Positions 6,430 to 13,182 of a stretch of DNA of 14,905 bases are shown here, piece after piece. The first letter of the stretch is position 1; each line of letters opens with the position of its first letter. The translations under genes were made by a program, and so were the position numbers. The notes under the pieces are model-generated. The model saw nothing but the letters and a program-made list of their open reading frames with translations. It had not been told where the DNA came from and did no database searches. Origin of the DNA: Clostridium sp. OF03-18AA (GTDB lineage: Bacteria; Bacillota; Clostridia; Lachnospirales; Lachnospiraceae); the NCBI RefSeq assembly GCF_003478035.1, contig NZ_QUEP01000028.1:1-14905 (forward strand). The letters run 5' to 3'.

Positions 6430-7472
6430 TGGAACAAAAGAAAGAAAAAGGATTGCGGATCCGATCCTGTCTGACTGGTGCAATCTGGCTGGCACTTGTA
6501 TTTTCAACAGTCATATCTGCGTTATTATTTGCTTTTTTGAATCATTTTTTTAATCTGCCTGGTAGCATACCTGTGCTTGGCTGGCTTTTGATTTTTAATA
6601 CATTGATTGCAGGGCTGATTACTTCCTTTATCAATGCAAGGTTGCTGGAACCAATTACCAGACTCAGTAAAGCAATGAAGGAAGTTTCGCAGGGAGATTT
6701 TGAACAGCACTTGGAAACGAACAGCCGTATCGCAGAAGTTGGAGAATCTTACCAGAGTTTTAATGTGATGACAAAAGAGCTTCGTGCAACAGAAGTACTG
6801 CAGATGGATTTTGTCTCCAATGTTTCTCATGAGTTTAAGACCCCGATCAATGCCATTGAAGGGTATACAATGCTTCTTCAGGGAGAAGAACTGTCTCAGG
6901 AGCAAGAGGAATATGTAGAAAAAATCCTGTTTAATACCCAAAGGCTTTCCGGATTGGTTGGAAATATTTTGCTGTTATCCAAGTTAGAGAATCAGAACAT
7001 ACCAATGAAAAAAACAGAATATCGTTTGGATGAACAGATCCGTCAGGCATTTCTTTCCCTGGAGACAAAATGGACAGAAAAAGAAATTGGTTTCCAGGTA
7101 GAGCTGGAGGAAGTTAAATATACTGGGAATGAAGGACTTTTTATGCATATATGGATGAATCTTTTAGATAATGCGATTAAGTTCAGTCCTGCAAAGGGGA
7201 CAATTATGATGTTTCTGAAGCAGGAAAAGGATTCTGTAATGTTTATTCTGGAAGATGAAGGACCGGGAATAGAGGATGATGTGAAAACCAGAATATTTGA
7301 TAAATTTTATCAGGCAGACGGTTCTCATAAAGCAGAAGGAAATGGTCTCGGCCTTGCACTTGTGAAAAGGATCGTAGATAGTGCTGGCGGGACAATCAAG
7401 GCAGAAAACCGGGAATATGGTGGATGCAGATTTGTTGTAGAGCTTCCAATACAGAAAGATGAGGCCATATAA
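6429..7472 (+). CDS. Sensor histidine kinase with very short extracellular loop
   Basis: A 347-aa membrane kinase, partner of the preceding regulator (TAATG overlap). There are two transmembrane helices (about 16-37 and 48-70) joined by only about ten residues, so no periplasmic-type sensor domain exists. Next come a HAMP linker (about 71-122), a dimerisation domain with the phosphorylated H134 in VSHEFKTP, and an HATPase domain with the N box NLLDN (244-248), G1 DEGPG (276-280), F box FDKFYQAD and G2 GNGLGLAL (304-311). The minimal sensor resembles intramembrane-sensing kinases (BceS/LiaS types), which read membrane state or a partner membrane protein. The neighbouring FUSC protein or PLD-type enzyme is a candidate partner (inference). 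Confidence 0.92.
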   Translation: MEQKKEKGLRIRSCLTGAIWLALVFSTVISALLFAFLNHFFNLPGSIPVLGWLLIFNTLIAGLITSFINARLLEPITRLSKAMKEVSQGDFEQHLETNSRIAEVGESYQSFNVMTKELRATEVLQMDFVSNVSHEFKTPINAIEGYTMLLQGEELSQEQEEYVEKILFNTQRLSGLVGNILLLSKLENQNIPMKKTEYRLDEQIRQAFLSLETKWTEKEIGFQVELEEVKYTGNEGLFMHIWMNLLDNAIKFSPAKGTIMMFLKQEKDSVMFILEDEGPGIEDDVKTRIFDKFYQADGSHKAEGNGLGLALVKRIVDSAGGTIKAENREYGGCRFVVELPIQKDEAI

Positions 7473-7503
7473 GTTTAAGAAAAACAGATAGAGGAGGAAT
7501 TAC

Positions 7504-8568
7504 ATGACATTTTATCAGGAATTGCAGTTAAATCAGGCAGGTTCTAAAAATCTATTGAAAAAGAGTGAAACAGTGAAAGAAAAATCATATCATATACTGG
7601 TATATTTGGTAAAGATAGCTGTTACAATGGCATTTTGTTTTTTATTTGTTACTATTTTCAGTATCTTATTTGGAAATGAGAATAGTATTGTGGGTGTAGT
7701 AGTTTTATTATGCCTTATGGTATTTCGGAATGCGGATCTGGGGATCCACACCGGACAATCTACGATGCTTTTGGCTTTGTTCTTTGTAATTATGACTGTA
7801 TGTCCGCATTTAGCAAACCAGCTTTCACCGGTACTTGGAATGCTGTTAAACATTGCTGCACTGGCAGTGCTGATTCTGTTCGGATGTCATAACCCATTCA
7901 TGTTTAACCAATCTACATTGGTTCTTGGTTATCTGTTATTGTATGGATATGATGTAACAGGAAAAAGTTATCAGATGCGATTAACCGGAATGGCATTAGG
8001 TGCAGCACTTACCTGCTTCGTATTTTATCGAAATCATAAAAACAGAACGTATAAAAGAAATTTGAATGATTTGGTACAGGAATTTGATATATCTTCTTCC
8101 AGAACAAGGTGGCAGTTATGTCAGATCATATGCGTACCGGCAGTACTCTGCATTGCGGAACTCTGCAATATGCCACGGGCAATGTGGGCTGGAATTGCGG
8201 CAATGTCAGCAATCTTACCATTTATGGAGGACATGCAATACAGAGTCCGCAAAAGGATTGTCGGAAATATTGCAGGTGTAATATGCTTTACAGTACTATA
8301 TTTTCTGCTTCCGTCATCCATCTATACATACATAGGAATCCTTGGCGGAATTGGTGTAGGACTTTCTGCAAAATATGGCTGGCAGGCAGTATTTAACACA
8401 TTTGGTGCTTTGGCCATTGCTACAGAGAGTTATGGACTAAAAGGAGCAGTTGGTCTTAGAGTGATTCAGAATGTTTTTGGCGTTGTATTTGCATTAATAT
8501 TTTGTTCTATGTTTTATTGGCTTATGTCGAAAAAAAAGGAAACAGTGGTAACCGTGGCTGCAAAATAA
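7504..8568 (+). CDS. FUSC-family integral membrane protein
   Basis: A 354-aa polytopic protein with roughly ten to twelve hydrophobic segments in two halves. The first six or so lie between residues 32 and 175, followed by a short polar linker (about 176-200), then the second half (about 201-343) with PRAMWAGIAAMSA and a final GLRVIQNVFGVVFALIF. This two-half layout and the MWAGIA-type motif fit the FUSC group (fusaric acid resistance and aromatic acid exporter relatives). It is shorter than proteobacterial AaeB (about 650 aa) but normal for the Firmicute type. GAGGAGG (7491-7497) lies just upstream. It is 31 nt after the kinase and is the last gene of the operon. The substrate is unknown; export of a membrane-active compound is possible. 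Confidence 0.82.
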   Translation: MTFYQELQLNQAGSKNLLKKSETVKEKSYHILVYLVKIAVTMAFCFLFVTIFSILFGNENSIVGVVVLLCLMVFRNADLGIHTGQSTMLLALFFVIMTVCPHLANQLSPVLGMLLNIAALAVLILFGCHNPFMFNQSTLVLGYLLLYGYDVTGKSYQMRLTGMALGAALTCFVFYRNHKNRTYKRNLNDLVQEFDISSSRTRWQLCQIICVPAVLCIAELCNMPRAMWAGIAAMSAILPFMEDMQYRVRKRIVGNIAGVICFTVLYFLLPSSIYTYIGILGGIGVGLSAKYGWQAVFNTFGALAIATESYGLKGAVGLRVIQNVFGVVFALIFCSMFYWLMSKKKETVVTVAAK

Positions 8569-8592
8569 CGTGGGTTAGAAAGAAAAAAGGTT

Positions 8593-8646
8593 AATCCGGA
8601 GATGGCAGCTTTGCTGACGAGTCTGGCAAAGAGTATAAAGATGTAA
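8593..8646 (+). pseudogene. Orphan C-terminus NPEMAALLTSLAKSIKM, copy B
   Basis: Seventeen codons plus TAA, in the same reading frame as the FUSC gene but after its stop at 8566-8568. It matches the orphan tail at 2205-2261 with largely synonymous differences. The upstream bases between the FUSC stop and 8593 do not resemble copy A. It is a remnant of an unrecognised gene that was cut away from its 5' part. Confidence 0.4.
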
Positions 8647-8657
8647 GGGAAAATGTA

Positions 8658-8707
8658 AGATCTGTTGGCTTTGGGAAGAATCCTAAGGGTGACAGATCTT
8701 TTTTTTT
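8658..8707 (+). terminator. Terminator of the FUSC operon
   Basis: A perfect outer stem AGATCTGT/ACAGATCT (8658-8665 with 8692-8699), an additional inner pairing CTTTGGGA/TCCTAAGG and a nine-T tail (8699-8707). Confidence 0.85.
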
Positions 8708-8795
8708 GTTTTATTCTGCTTTGGATATACTAACCATAGTGCTAAAATTACATTGCTAGATCGTGAAAACAGGATATAGAATATAATTAACAAAA

Positions 8796-8812
8796 ATAAC
8801 CATATAGGTTAT
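8796..8812. promoter_or_regulatory. Inverted repeat, putative antitoxin operator
   Basis: ATAACC-ATATA-GGTTAT is a perfect 6-bp inverted repeat placed 20 bp before the truncated antitoxin gene and just after the TATAAT at 8782-8787. AbiEi-type antitoxins repress their own promoters through inverted repeats, so this is probably the relic operator. Confidence 0.4.
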
Positions 8813-8831
8813 AAGTATTTAGGAGAAAGGA

Positions 8832-8918
8832 ATGAGGTTTATGTTATATGAATTTTTGAAAGACAATTATAAGGAAGCAGAGCCTATATTCTTTTCTGAT
8901 ATAGTGATTGAATATTAA
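8832..8918 (+). pseudogene. Truncated AbiEi/DUF6088-type antitoxin N-terminus
   Basis: A 28-aa ORF with a good ribosome site (AGGAGAAAGG, 8821-8830). From the internal M at residue 4 it reads MLYEFLKDNYKEAEPIFFSDI, the typical opening of AbiEi/DUF6088 winged-helix antitoxins, which block a nucleotidyltransferase toxin in type IV toxin-antitoxin and abortive-infection systems. Full-length members are about 200 aa. Here the frame stops right after the first helix and strand, and no further homology or toxin gene follows, so it is a 5' remnant that still has its promoter-proximal inverted repeat. Confidence 0.55.
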
Positions 8919-8937
8919 GTAAAAACATAATCTAAGA

Positions 8938-8955
8938 CAGGCGGCCAGCCGCCTG
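8938..8955. repeat. GC-rich palindrome
   Basis: CAGGCGGC-CA-GCCGCCTG, perfect 8-bp arms with a two-base centre, in otherwise AT-rich DNA between the antitoxin remnant and the rubredoxin gene. There is no T tail on either side, so it is not an obvious terminator. Confidence 0.5.
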
Positions 8956-8958
8956 CTC

Positions 8959-8987
8959 TTGACATGCCTAGCAGTAACTGTTATATA
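8959..8987 (+). promoter_or_regulatory. Consensus-like promoter facing the rubredoxin 3' end
   Basis: A perfect -35 TTGACA (8959-8964), a 17-bp spacer and TATATA (8982-8987). Transcription would start near 8994 and run antisense through the rubredoxin terminator and gene. No sense gene follows on the plus strand. Confidence 0.4.
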
Positions 8988-8993
8988 TAAAAC

Positions 8994-9030
8994 AAGGGTG
9001 AAAAGCCTGATTTGTAAGCTTCTCACCCTT
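8994..9030 (-). terminator. Terminator of the rubredoxin gene
   Basis: The 8-bp stem AAGGGTGA/TCACCCTT (8994-9001 with 9023-9030) is continued after one mismatch by AAGC/GCTT. Read on the minus strand it is followed by GTTTTATATA. It lies 57 nt downstream of the rubredoxin stop. Confidence 0.65.
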
Positions 9031-9087
9031 CATTATCATAGAAGAATCTAATTTACAGAGATTTTTTCATAGTCTCGCATTTTCTGC

Positions 9088-9252
9088 TTAGTCTTCTACA
9101 GGAACAAAAACATCTTTTCCTAATCCACAGATCGGGCATACCCAGTCATCTGGAATATCCTCAAATGCAGTTCCTGGAGCGATACCTCCGTCTGGATCGC
9201 CTACTGCCGGATCATAAATATAGCCACATGGTTCACATTCATATTTTTTCAT
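9088..9252 (-). CDS. rub: Rubredoxin
   Basis: A 54-aa electron carrier with one iron held by four cysteines. The minus-strand translation is [18 protein letters not shown] (C6, C9) followed by a segment ending [18 protein letters not shown] (C39, C42), with the usual [15 protein letters not shown] between them. Length, the C-x2-C pairs and the D-W-x-C-P-x-C-G signature are all typical. It acts in the cytoplasm, usually passing electrons to rubrerythrin or superoxide reductase in anaerobic oxygen defence. It is a single-gene unit with its own perfect promoter and terminator, surrounded by element debris, so it appears to be a retained chromosomal gene. GGAG lies about ten bases before the ATG. 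Confidence 0.95.
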   Translation of the reverse strand: MKKYECEPCGYIYDPAVGDPDGGIAPGTAFEDIPDDWVCPICGLGKDVFVPVED

Positions 9253-9343
9253 AGTTATTTTCTCCGTTTCATTGTTGATTCATTTTGTTAATAGATTTCT
9301 ACTGAATTTTTCAGTAATTTGTTGCTTTTTTATGTATGTCTGT

Positions 9344-9372
9344 ATTATACATGATACTTTCTATTTTGTCAA
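9344..9372 (-). promoter_or_regulatory. Perfect consensus promoter of rubredoxin
   Basis: On the minus strand TTGACA (9367-9372) and TATAAT (9344-9349) are separated by exactly 17 bp. The leader of about 85 nt contains a small hairpin ACTGAA/TTCAGT (9301-9315). This is the strongest promoter in the window and suggests high constitutive or derepressible expression. Confidence 0.8.
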
Positions 9373-9478
9373 TAACAGTAATTATTATTATTTTTATTTT
9401 GCGTATTTTAAATTCAGTAATATCTGACTAAAATGTTACGAAAAAGACTGGTTCTACACTATTTCTGAAAATCTGGCA

Positions 9479-9631
9479 GTGCATTGCTCTTTCTCATTCG
9501 CAAAGAAATATGGAGTGGATTTTGCAGTTGTCAGAGACAGAGAGAAAAGTCCTCCGGTCTATACGGTTTTCTTTAAGGCAAAAGATACAGACGCGGTTAC
9601 AAGAATTTTACAGGATTATTCAGTAAAGTAG
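9479..9631 (+). pseudogene. C-terminal fragment of a PcfB/DUF3801 conjugation protein
   Basis: The frame ending at TAG 9629-9631 reads FAKKYGVDFAVVRDREK, then PPVYTVFFKAKDTDAV and a short end, which is the C-terminus of PcfB/DUF3801, a small relaxosome-associated protein of Gram-positive conjugative elements. Homology starts at about 9494. The upstream codons (ISENLAV and before) do not look like PcfB, so the 5' part has been lost or replaced. No start codon or ribosome site is credible. It marks a vanished conjugative element. Confidence 0.6.
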
Positions 9632-10786
9632 ATCAAGAAGCCATCGTTAGAAGCAAAACGTCGTATGATGGATTTGGATAATCTGATAAAAGGTCTGTAT
9701 GAGAATTTCACACTGGGGCGATTGCCGGAGAGACAGTTTAACCGCCTTATGACGGAATATGACACCGAACAAAGCAACCTAGAGCAGAGAATCTCAGAAC
9801 TTGAAACTGCTACAGAACGTATATCCACTAAGGCAGTGCAGATTGATAAATTTGTGCGACTGGTTAAGAAATACCGAGATTTTGAGGAACTGACAACACC
9901 TATGCTTAATGATTTTATTGAAAAGGTTGTAATTCATGAAGCTGAGGGTGGCAGAACAAAAGACCGTACTCAGCAAGTGGATATTTATTTCAATTTCATT
10001 GGAAATTTTGTTCTTCCACTCAGTGAGGATGAAGTGGAAGCCTTGCAGTCAGAGGAAGCACGCAGAGCGGAAGAGATTGCTGAAAGAAAGAGAAAATCTT
10101 CTAAGAAATCTACGCAGAAAAGAAATCAGAAGCGTGCAGAGATCAAGGCAAAAGCAGAAGCTGGAGATTCTGAAGCTATGGCAGAATATAAAGCAATCCT
10201 TGAAAAAGGCAGACAGAACAACCGTAAGAGAGCTGAAAAAATGCGAGAATTGAGAATGTCTGACCCTGAATATCGGGCGAAGATGGAAGAGAAAGAACGC
10301 TTGGCATTGGAAAGGGAAAAGAAACGTCAGGAGCGTGCTACAAAGAAGAAAAAGATTGCTTTGGCAGAATGAAAGGAGCAGGCAGAAAAAGGTAATCAGG
10401 AAGCCATCAGAGAGCTTGAGGAGCGTAGAGCCATTGCAAGGGAGCGTTCAAGGAAATTAGCAGAAAAGCGTAAACAGAGAGCAGAAAATGACCCTGAATA
10501 TGCGAAATATTTGGAAGAAAGAAATACAGAATATAACAGACGGCATACCGCAAGGAGAAAGGAGCAGATGGAAGCCTTGAAAGCCAGGGCAGAAGCCGGA
10601 GATCAGAAAGCACAGAGTCAGCTTGCAGAGCGTAAACAGTATCAGGTTAGAGCCACAGTGAAGAGCTACAGAAAAATGCGTGAAGATGCATTGAATGGAG
10701 ACCCTATTGCAAAAGAGAGATATGAAAAAACACTGGCTATGAGACGTGAAGCGTATCATGCAAAGAAAAGAGAACAGACAGCCTGA
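9632..10786 (+). pseudogene. C-terminal half of a large serine recombinase (DUF4368), interrupted by TGA
   Basis: The frame begins directly after the PcfB stop and in the same phase; its first internal ATG is 9665. It encodes the coiled-coil region of a large serine recombinase (LIKGLYENFTLGRLPERQF...), then a DUF4368-type segment (LVKKYRDFEELTTPML, then VVIHEAE and QQVDIYFNFIG). The N-terminal catalytic resolvase domain with the active serine and the recombinase domain are missing, so it cannot be active. The tail is unusually long: about 240 further residues, rich in K, R, E and A, with a recurring A-x-x-G-(D/N)-x-x-A motif (AEAGDSEA, AEKGNQEA, AEAGDQKA, ALNGDPIA) and DPEY twice. One in-frame TGA (10370-10372) splits it; the frame then continues unchanged to TGA at 10784-10786. 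The TGA is probably a point mutation. Confidence 0.75.
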
Positions 10787-10825
10787 CAATATGCATATGA
10801 TCAAGATACATTAGTTGCAGAATTG

Positions 10826-10960
10826 ATGAGAATAAGCGGGAGCGATGCAATTATTGTATTAGCTAAAGAGCTATGGTATTGTATAGATAGTTTAACAAAT
10901 CGGGATTTGTGGAGAGATTTCCTGAACTTTCCTTATTTTACAGGCTTTTCAGCCCATTAA
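10826..10960 (+). CDS. Small ORF of 44 aa, unknown
   Basis: From ATG 10826 it reads MRISGSDAIIVLAKELWYC and ends DFLNFPYFTGFSAH. The open frame extends upstream to the recombinase stop at 10784 in the same phase, so the true start could be earlier; no good ribosome site is seen. The composition (ordered hydrophobic and polar pattern, several W, F and Y) looks protein-like. It may be a small element-borne gene or a fragment interrupted by the neighbouring mobilizable element. I do not recognise the family. Confidence 0.35.
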   Translation: MRISGSDAIIVLAKELWYCIDSLTNRDLWRDFLNFPYFTGFSAH

Positions 10961-10979
10961 ATAGTGAAATGATATGTAT

Positions 10980-11034
10980 TTTCCCTTATTTTTGCCCTTA
11001 TGCGGAATCCGCAAGGGAAATAAGGGAAATTTTT
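10980..11034 (+). terminator. Long compound hairpin next to the integrase stop
   Basis: Three stacked stems: 10980-10991 with 11018-11029 (12 bp), 10995-10999 with 11013-11017 (5 bp) and 11002-11005 with 11009-11012 (4 bp), followed on the plus strand by TTTTT (11030-11034). It ends two bases from the integrase stop codon. In plus orientation it is a textbook terminator. It is also where the element end would be expected, so it may double as a recombination-site structure. Confidence 0.65.
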
Positions 11035-11036
11035 AG

Positions 11037-12332
11037 TTAAGCATTGCTCGCTACTTTATCAAGAAGTCTTGCGGAATCCCGTTTTGCTTTTCTTGTTGAG
11101 TGAGCGTAAATATTCATTGTGGTACTGACATCAGAGTGTCCTAACAGTTCCTGTACATCTTTCGGTGCAGCTCCATTGGAAAGCAGATTGCTGGTATAAG
11201 TGTGACGCAACTGGTGAAAATGGAAATCTTCAAATCCTTCCAGCTTCTTTGCCACTGATCTGCATACAATGCTGAGTGTACTCGGCAGTTCCAAAGAGCC
11301 ATCTGGTCGCAGGCAGACAAAGGAGATTTCTTTGTAATCTGTCGGGACTTCCTGTGTTCCGTCAAGATGATAGTATTCATAATATACCCTGTTTTTCACA
11401 TGCACTTCTTTGTAGTAATTGCGGTGATATAATTCGCCATACTGCATCCGGTTTTTGAGCTGTTCTTTTCTGGCAGCTTTCAGTATTTCAGTCAGCGTAT
11501 CTCCAAAATCAACAATCCTTACTTTTTTCCGTTTCGTTGGTCCGATAATATTTTTGTGTTTCATGCCGTCGTAGCGGATACTGCGTTTTATGGTCAGGCA
11601 TTGTTCCTCAAGGTTAATGTCCTGCCATGTAAGACCACAGGTTTCCCCGATACGGAGCCCGGCATAATACGCAATTTGAATCGGAAGAATAGCAGGTGGA
11701 TTTTTCTTTTCCAGATATTGGATAAGCCGTTCATAATCCTCATGTGAAATCGGCTGTGTACCTTCTTCCACTTCATCATCGGAAAAGAGGTCAACTTCCT
11801 CTGCCTGCTTTTTCAGCTTAATATACTGCATCGGATTGAAACTGATTAACTGTTTTGGAAATACTGCAAAACGGAATGACTGCTGTAACACTGCGGAAAA
11901 AGAATGGATATAATCTTTGCTGTATCCCTTTTTTACTTTCCCGTCTGGAAACTCACCACCGAATGTAAGCAGATCAAGAAATGCCTGTAAATGTTCGGCA
12001 GTAACTGTTTTCAGTTTGCGGTCTGCAATCGGGTGTTTTTTGGTACATCGGATTGCACCAAGATAATTTTCCACTGTACCGTTGCTGAGTGTCCCAGTTT
12101 TCAGTTCTTCTTCTGCCCACATATCCAGAAGTTCCCCTACGGTAAGATTATCTGCCTTTGCAACAAACTTCTTATCTTCGTAGTCTTCCAGTGCCTTGCG
12201 GAGAAGCTTTTCCGTCTCACTTTTACTTTCGGTTCCGGCGTATTCTTTCTGAACCATTTTACCGCTTGCATCTTCTACATAGAAACGATAGTACCATTTT
12301 TTTCCTTTTTTTCTAACAGATCCTTTTGCCAT
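11037..12332 (-). CDS. int: Tyrosine recombinase (integrase), Tn916-Int-like
   Basis: A 431-aa integrase catalysing site-specific insertion and excision of the element. I chose the ATG at 12332 (MAKGSVRKKGKKWYYRFYV) because AAAGGAG lies ten bases before it; a longer frame from TTG 12362 would contain that ribosome site. Domains: arm-binding N-terminus (about 1-60, the KKWYYRFYV strand pattern), SAM-like core-binding domain (about 62-165) and catalytic domain (about 195-425). The catalytic set is complete: R227 in AGLRIGE, K267 in TKRKK, H373-x-x-R376 in HQLRH, H399 in LLGHSD and the nucleophile Y409 in MNIYAH. It is the outermost gene of the mobilizable element, reading outward toward the presumed left end near 10980. 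Length is slightly above Tn916 Int (405 aa). It should be functional. Confidence 0.93.
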   Translation of the reverse strand: MAKGSVRKKGKKWYYRFYVEDASGKMVQKEYAGTESKSETEKLLRKALEDYEDKKFVAKADNLTVGELLDMWAEEELKTGTLSNGTVENYLGAIRCTKKHPIADRKLKTVTAEHLQAFLDLLTFGGEFPDGKVKKGYSKDYIHSFSAVLQQSFRFAVFPKQLISFNPMQYIKLKKQAEEVDLFSDDEVEEGTQPISHEDYERLIQYLEKKNPPAILPIQIAYYAGLRIGETCGLTWQDINLEEQCLTIKRSIRYDGMKHKNIIGPTKRKKVRIVDFGDTLTEILKAARKEQLKNRMQYGELYHRNYYKEVHVKNRVYYEYYHLDGTQEVPTDYKEISFVCLRPDGSLELPSTLSIVCRSVAKKLEGFEDFHFHQLRHTYTSNLLSNGAAPKDVQELLGHSDVSTTMNIYAHSTRKAKRDSARLLDKVASNA

Positions 12333-12397
12333 AATCGTATGTCTCCTTTCGATATCAGACAATCGGAACTGCTGAAATGCTTCTTGCGTGTAGGCAT

Positions 12398-12417
12398 CTT
12401 ATGGACAAGTCCATAAG
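12398..12417. promoter_or_regulatory. Perfect inverted repeat in the integrase leader
   Basis: CTTATGGAC-AA-GTCCATAAG, 9-bp arms with a two-base centre, about 65 bp before the integrase start. It could be an operator or Xis/Int binding site, or an RNA hairpin in the int leader. CTTATGGAC also occurs in the oriT arm (14042-14050) and the tRNA acceptor end (1594-1602). Confidence 0.45.
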
Positions 12418-12492
12418 CCAATTCGCCGCTCGTCAAATCTGTAAACAGCTTGACTCGCTTGCGCTCATTGTATCATAACTCCGATTATCTTA

Positions 12493-13122
12493 CTATACCG
12501 ATTCAGAATCGTCATACATAACTTCGGATAAAAGATTTGCAAGCCTTTGTTCTGCCGCTTCCGGTTTCTTTGAATAGAGCCTTACAACATCTGCCATATC
12601 ATTAAATGCGTTGACAGTATGTGTGATCTCCCTGAGAAACATAATCTCATTATATTCATCTTTCGATTCAAATCCCATTACTTTGGCAATGTCCGCATCT
12701 TTGGTACTGCCTTTGTAATTTTTACAGGCGAACTGAAACGAATCCAGAAACAGTTCATATTGCTTTAACATTAACAGCAGTAAGTCTTTAGAAAAAGCGT
12801 CTTCTGTTTTATTGAGGTCAAGAGGAAACTGTTTGAGAATGTCGCCCATCGCATCACGAATCTGCAATTCTTTCTTATCCGTAATATCAGTTTCATATTC
12901 ATCGGTTTCCCCTTTGAGCCATTCAATCGATACATGAAGTGCTTCCGAAAGACCTTCCAGTACCATCTTTTTGGTATTGTCAATCGAACCATTCTCATAA
13001 CGCAGGATTGTGGAAGCGGTAACTCCCATCTTCTCTGCGACATAAGGCTGTGTCAGATTTAATTCCAGACGGCGCTGTTTTGCCCTGCTGCCGATCAGCT
13101 TGCGTAGTTCTTTATCTTTCAT
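12493..13122 (-). CDS. XRE-family element repressor
   Basis: A 209-aa DNA-binding protein. The ATG at 13122 (MKDKELRKLIGSRAKQRR) has a strong AAGGAGG about nine bases upstream, so I prefer it to the longer frame from 13182. Residues about 10-68 are a Cro/cI-type helix-turn-helix: RAKQRRLELNLTQPYVAEKM, then TASTILRYENG, then an ALHVSIEWLKG end. The C-terminal 130 residues are acidic and helical with no protease (LexA/ImmA cleavage) signature I can see. It is divergent from the excisionase gene, and three palindromic ATTGCATAATGCAAT-type sites lie between the two promoters, one over its own -35. The likely role is to keep excision and transfer silent and to autoregulate. Confidence 0.85.
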   Translation of the reverse strand: MKDKELRKLIGSRAKQRRLELNLTQPYVAEKMGVTASTILRYENGSIDNTKKMVLEGLSEALHVSIEWLKGETDEYETDITDKKELQIRDAMGDILKQFPLDLNKTEDAFSKDLLLLMLKQYELFLDSFQFACKNYKGSTKDADIAKVMGFESKDEYNEIMFLREITHTVNAFNDMADVVRLYSKKPEAAEQRLANLLSEVMYDDSESV

Positions 13123-13153
13123 GCTGATGTGCCTCCTTTTTCGGTATGTCATT

Positions 13154-13182
13154 ACTATACCACGCAACAAAATATATTGCAA
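13154..13182 (-). promoter_or_regulatory. Repressor promoter
   Basis: On the minus strand TTGCAA (13177-13182), a 17-bp spacer and TATAGT (13154-13159). The -35 lies inside operator O1, consistent with autorepression. Confidence 0.6.

Noticed and set aside
9936..10253. 105-codon frame inside the recombinase remnant
   Set aside because: It is an out-of-frame shadow of the recombinase homology, and its lysine- and arginine-rich composition follows from the purine-rich DNA.
12332..12362. Integrase start at TTG 12362 (441 aa)
   Set aside because: The AAAGGAG ribosome site lies inside that extension and is correctly spaced for ATG 12332, whose product begins like other Tn916-type integrases.
11991..12416. 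141-codon plus-strand frame opposite the integrase
   Set aside because: It is antisense to a gene with a complete catalytic set. The Phe- and Cys-rich translation is typical of reverse-strand shadows.
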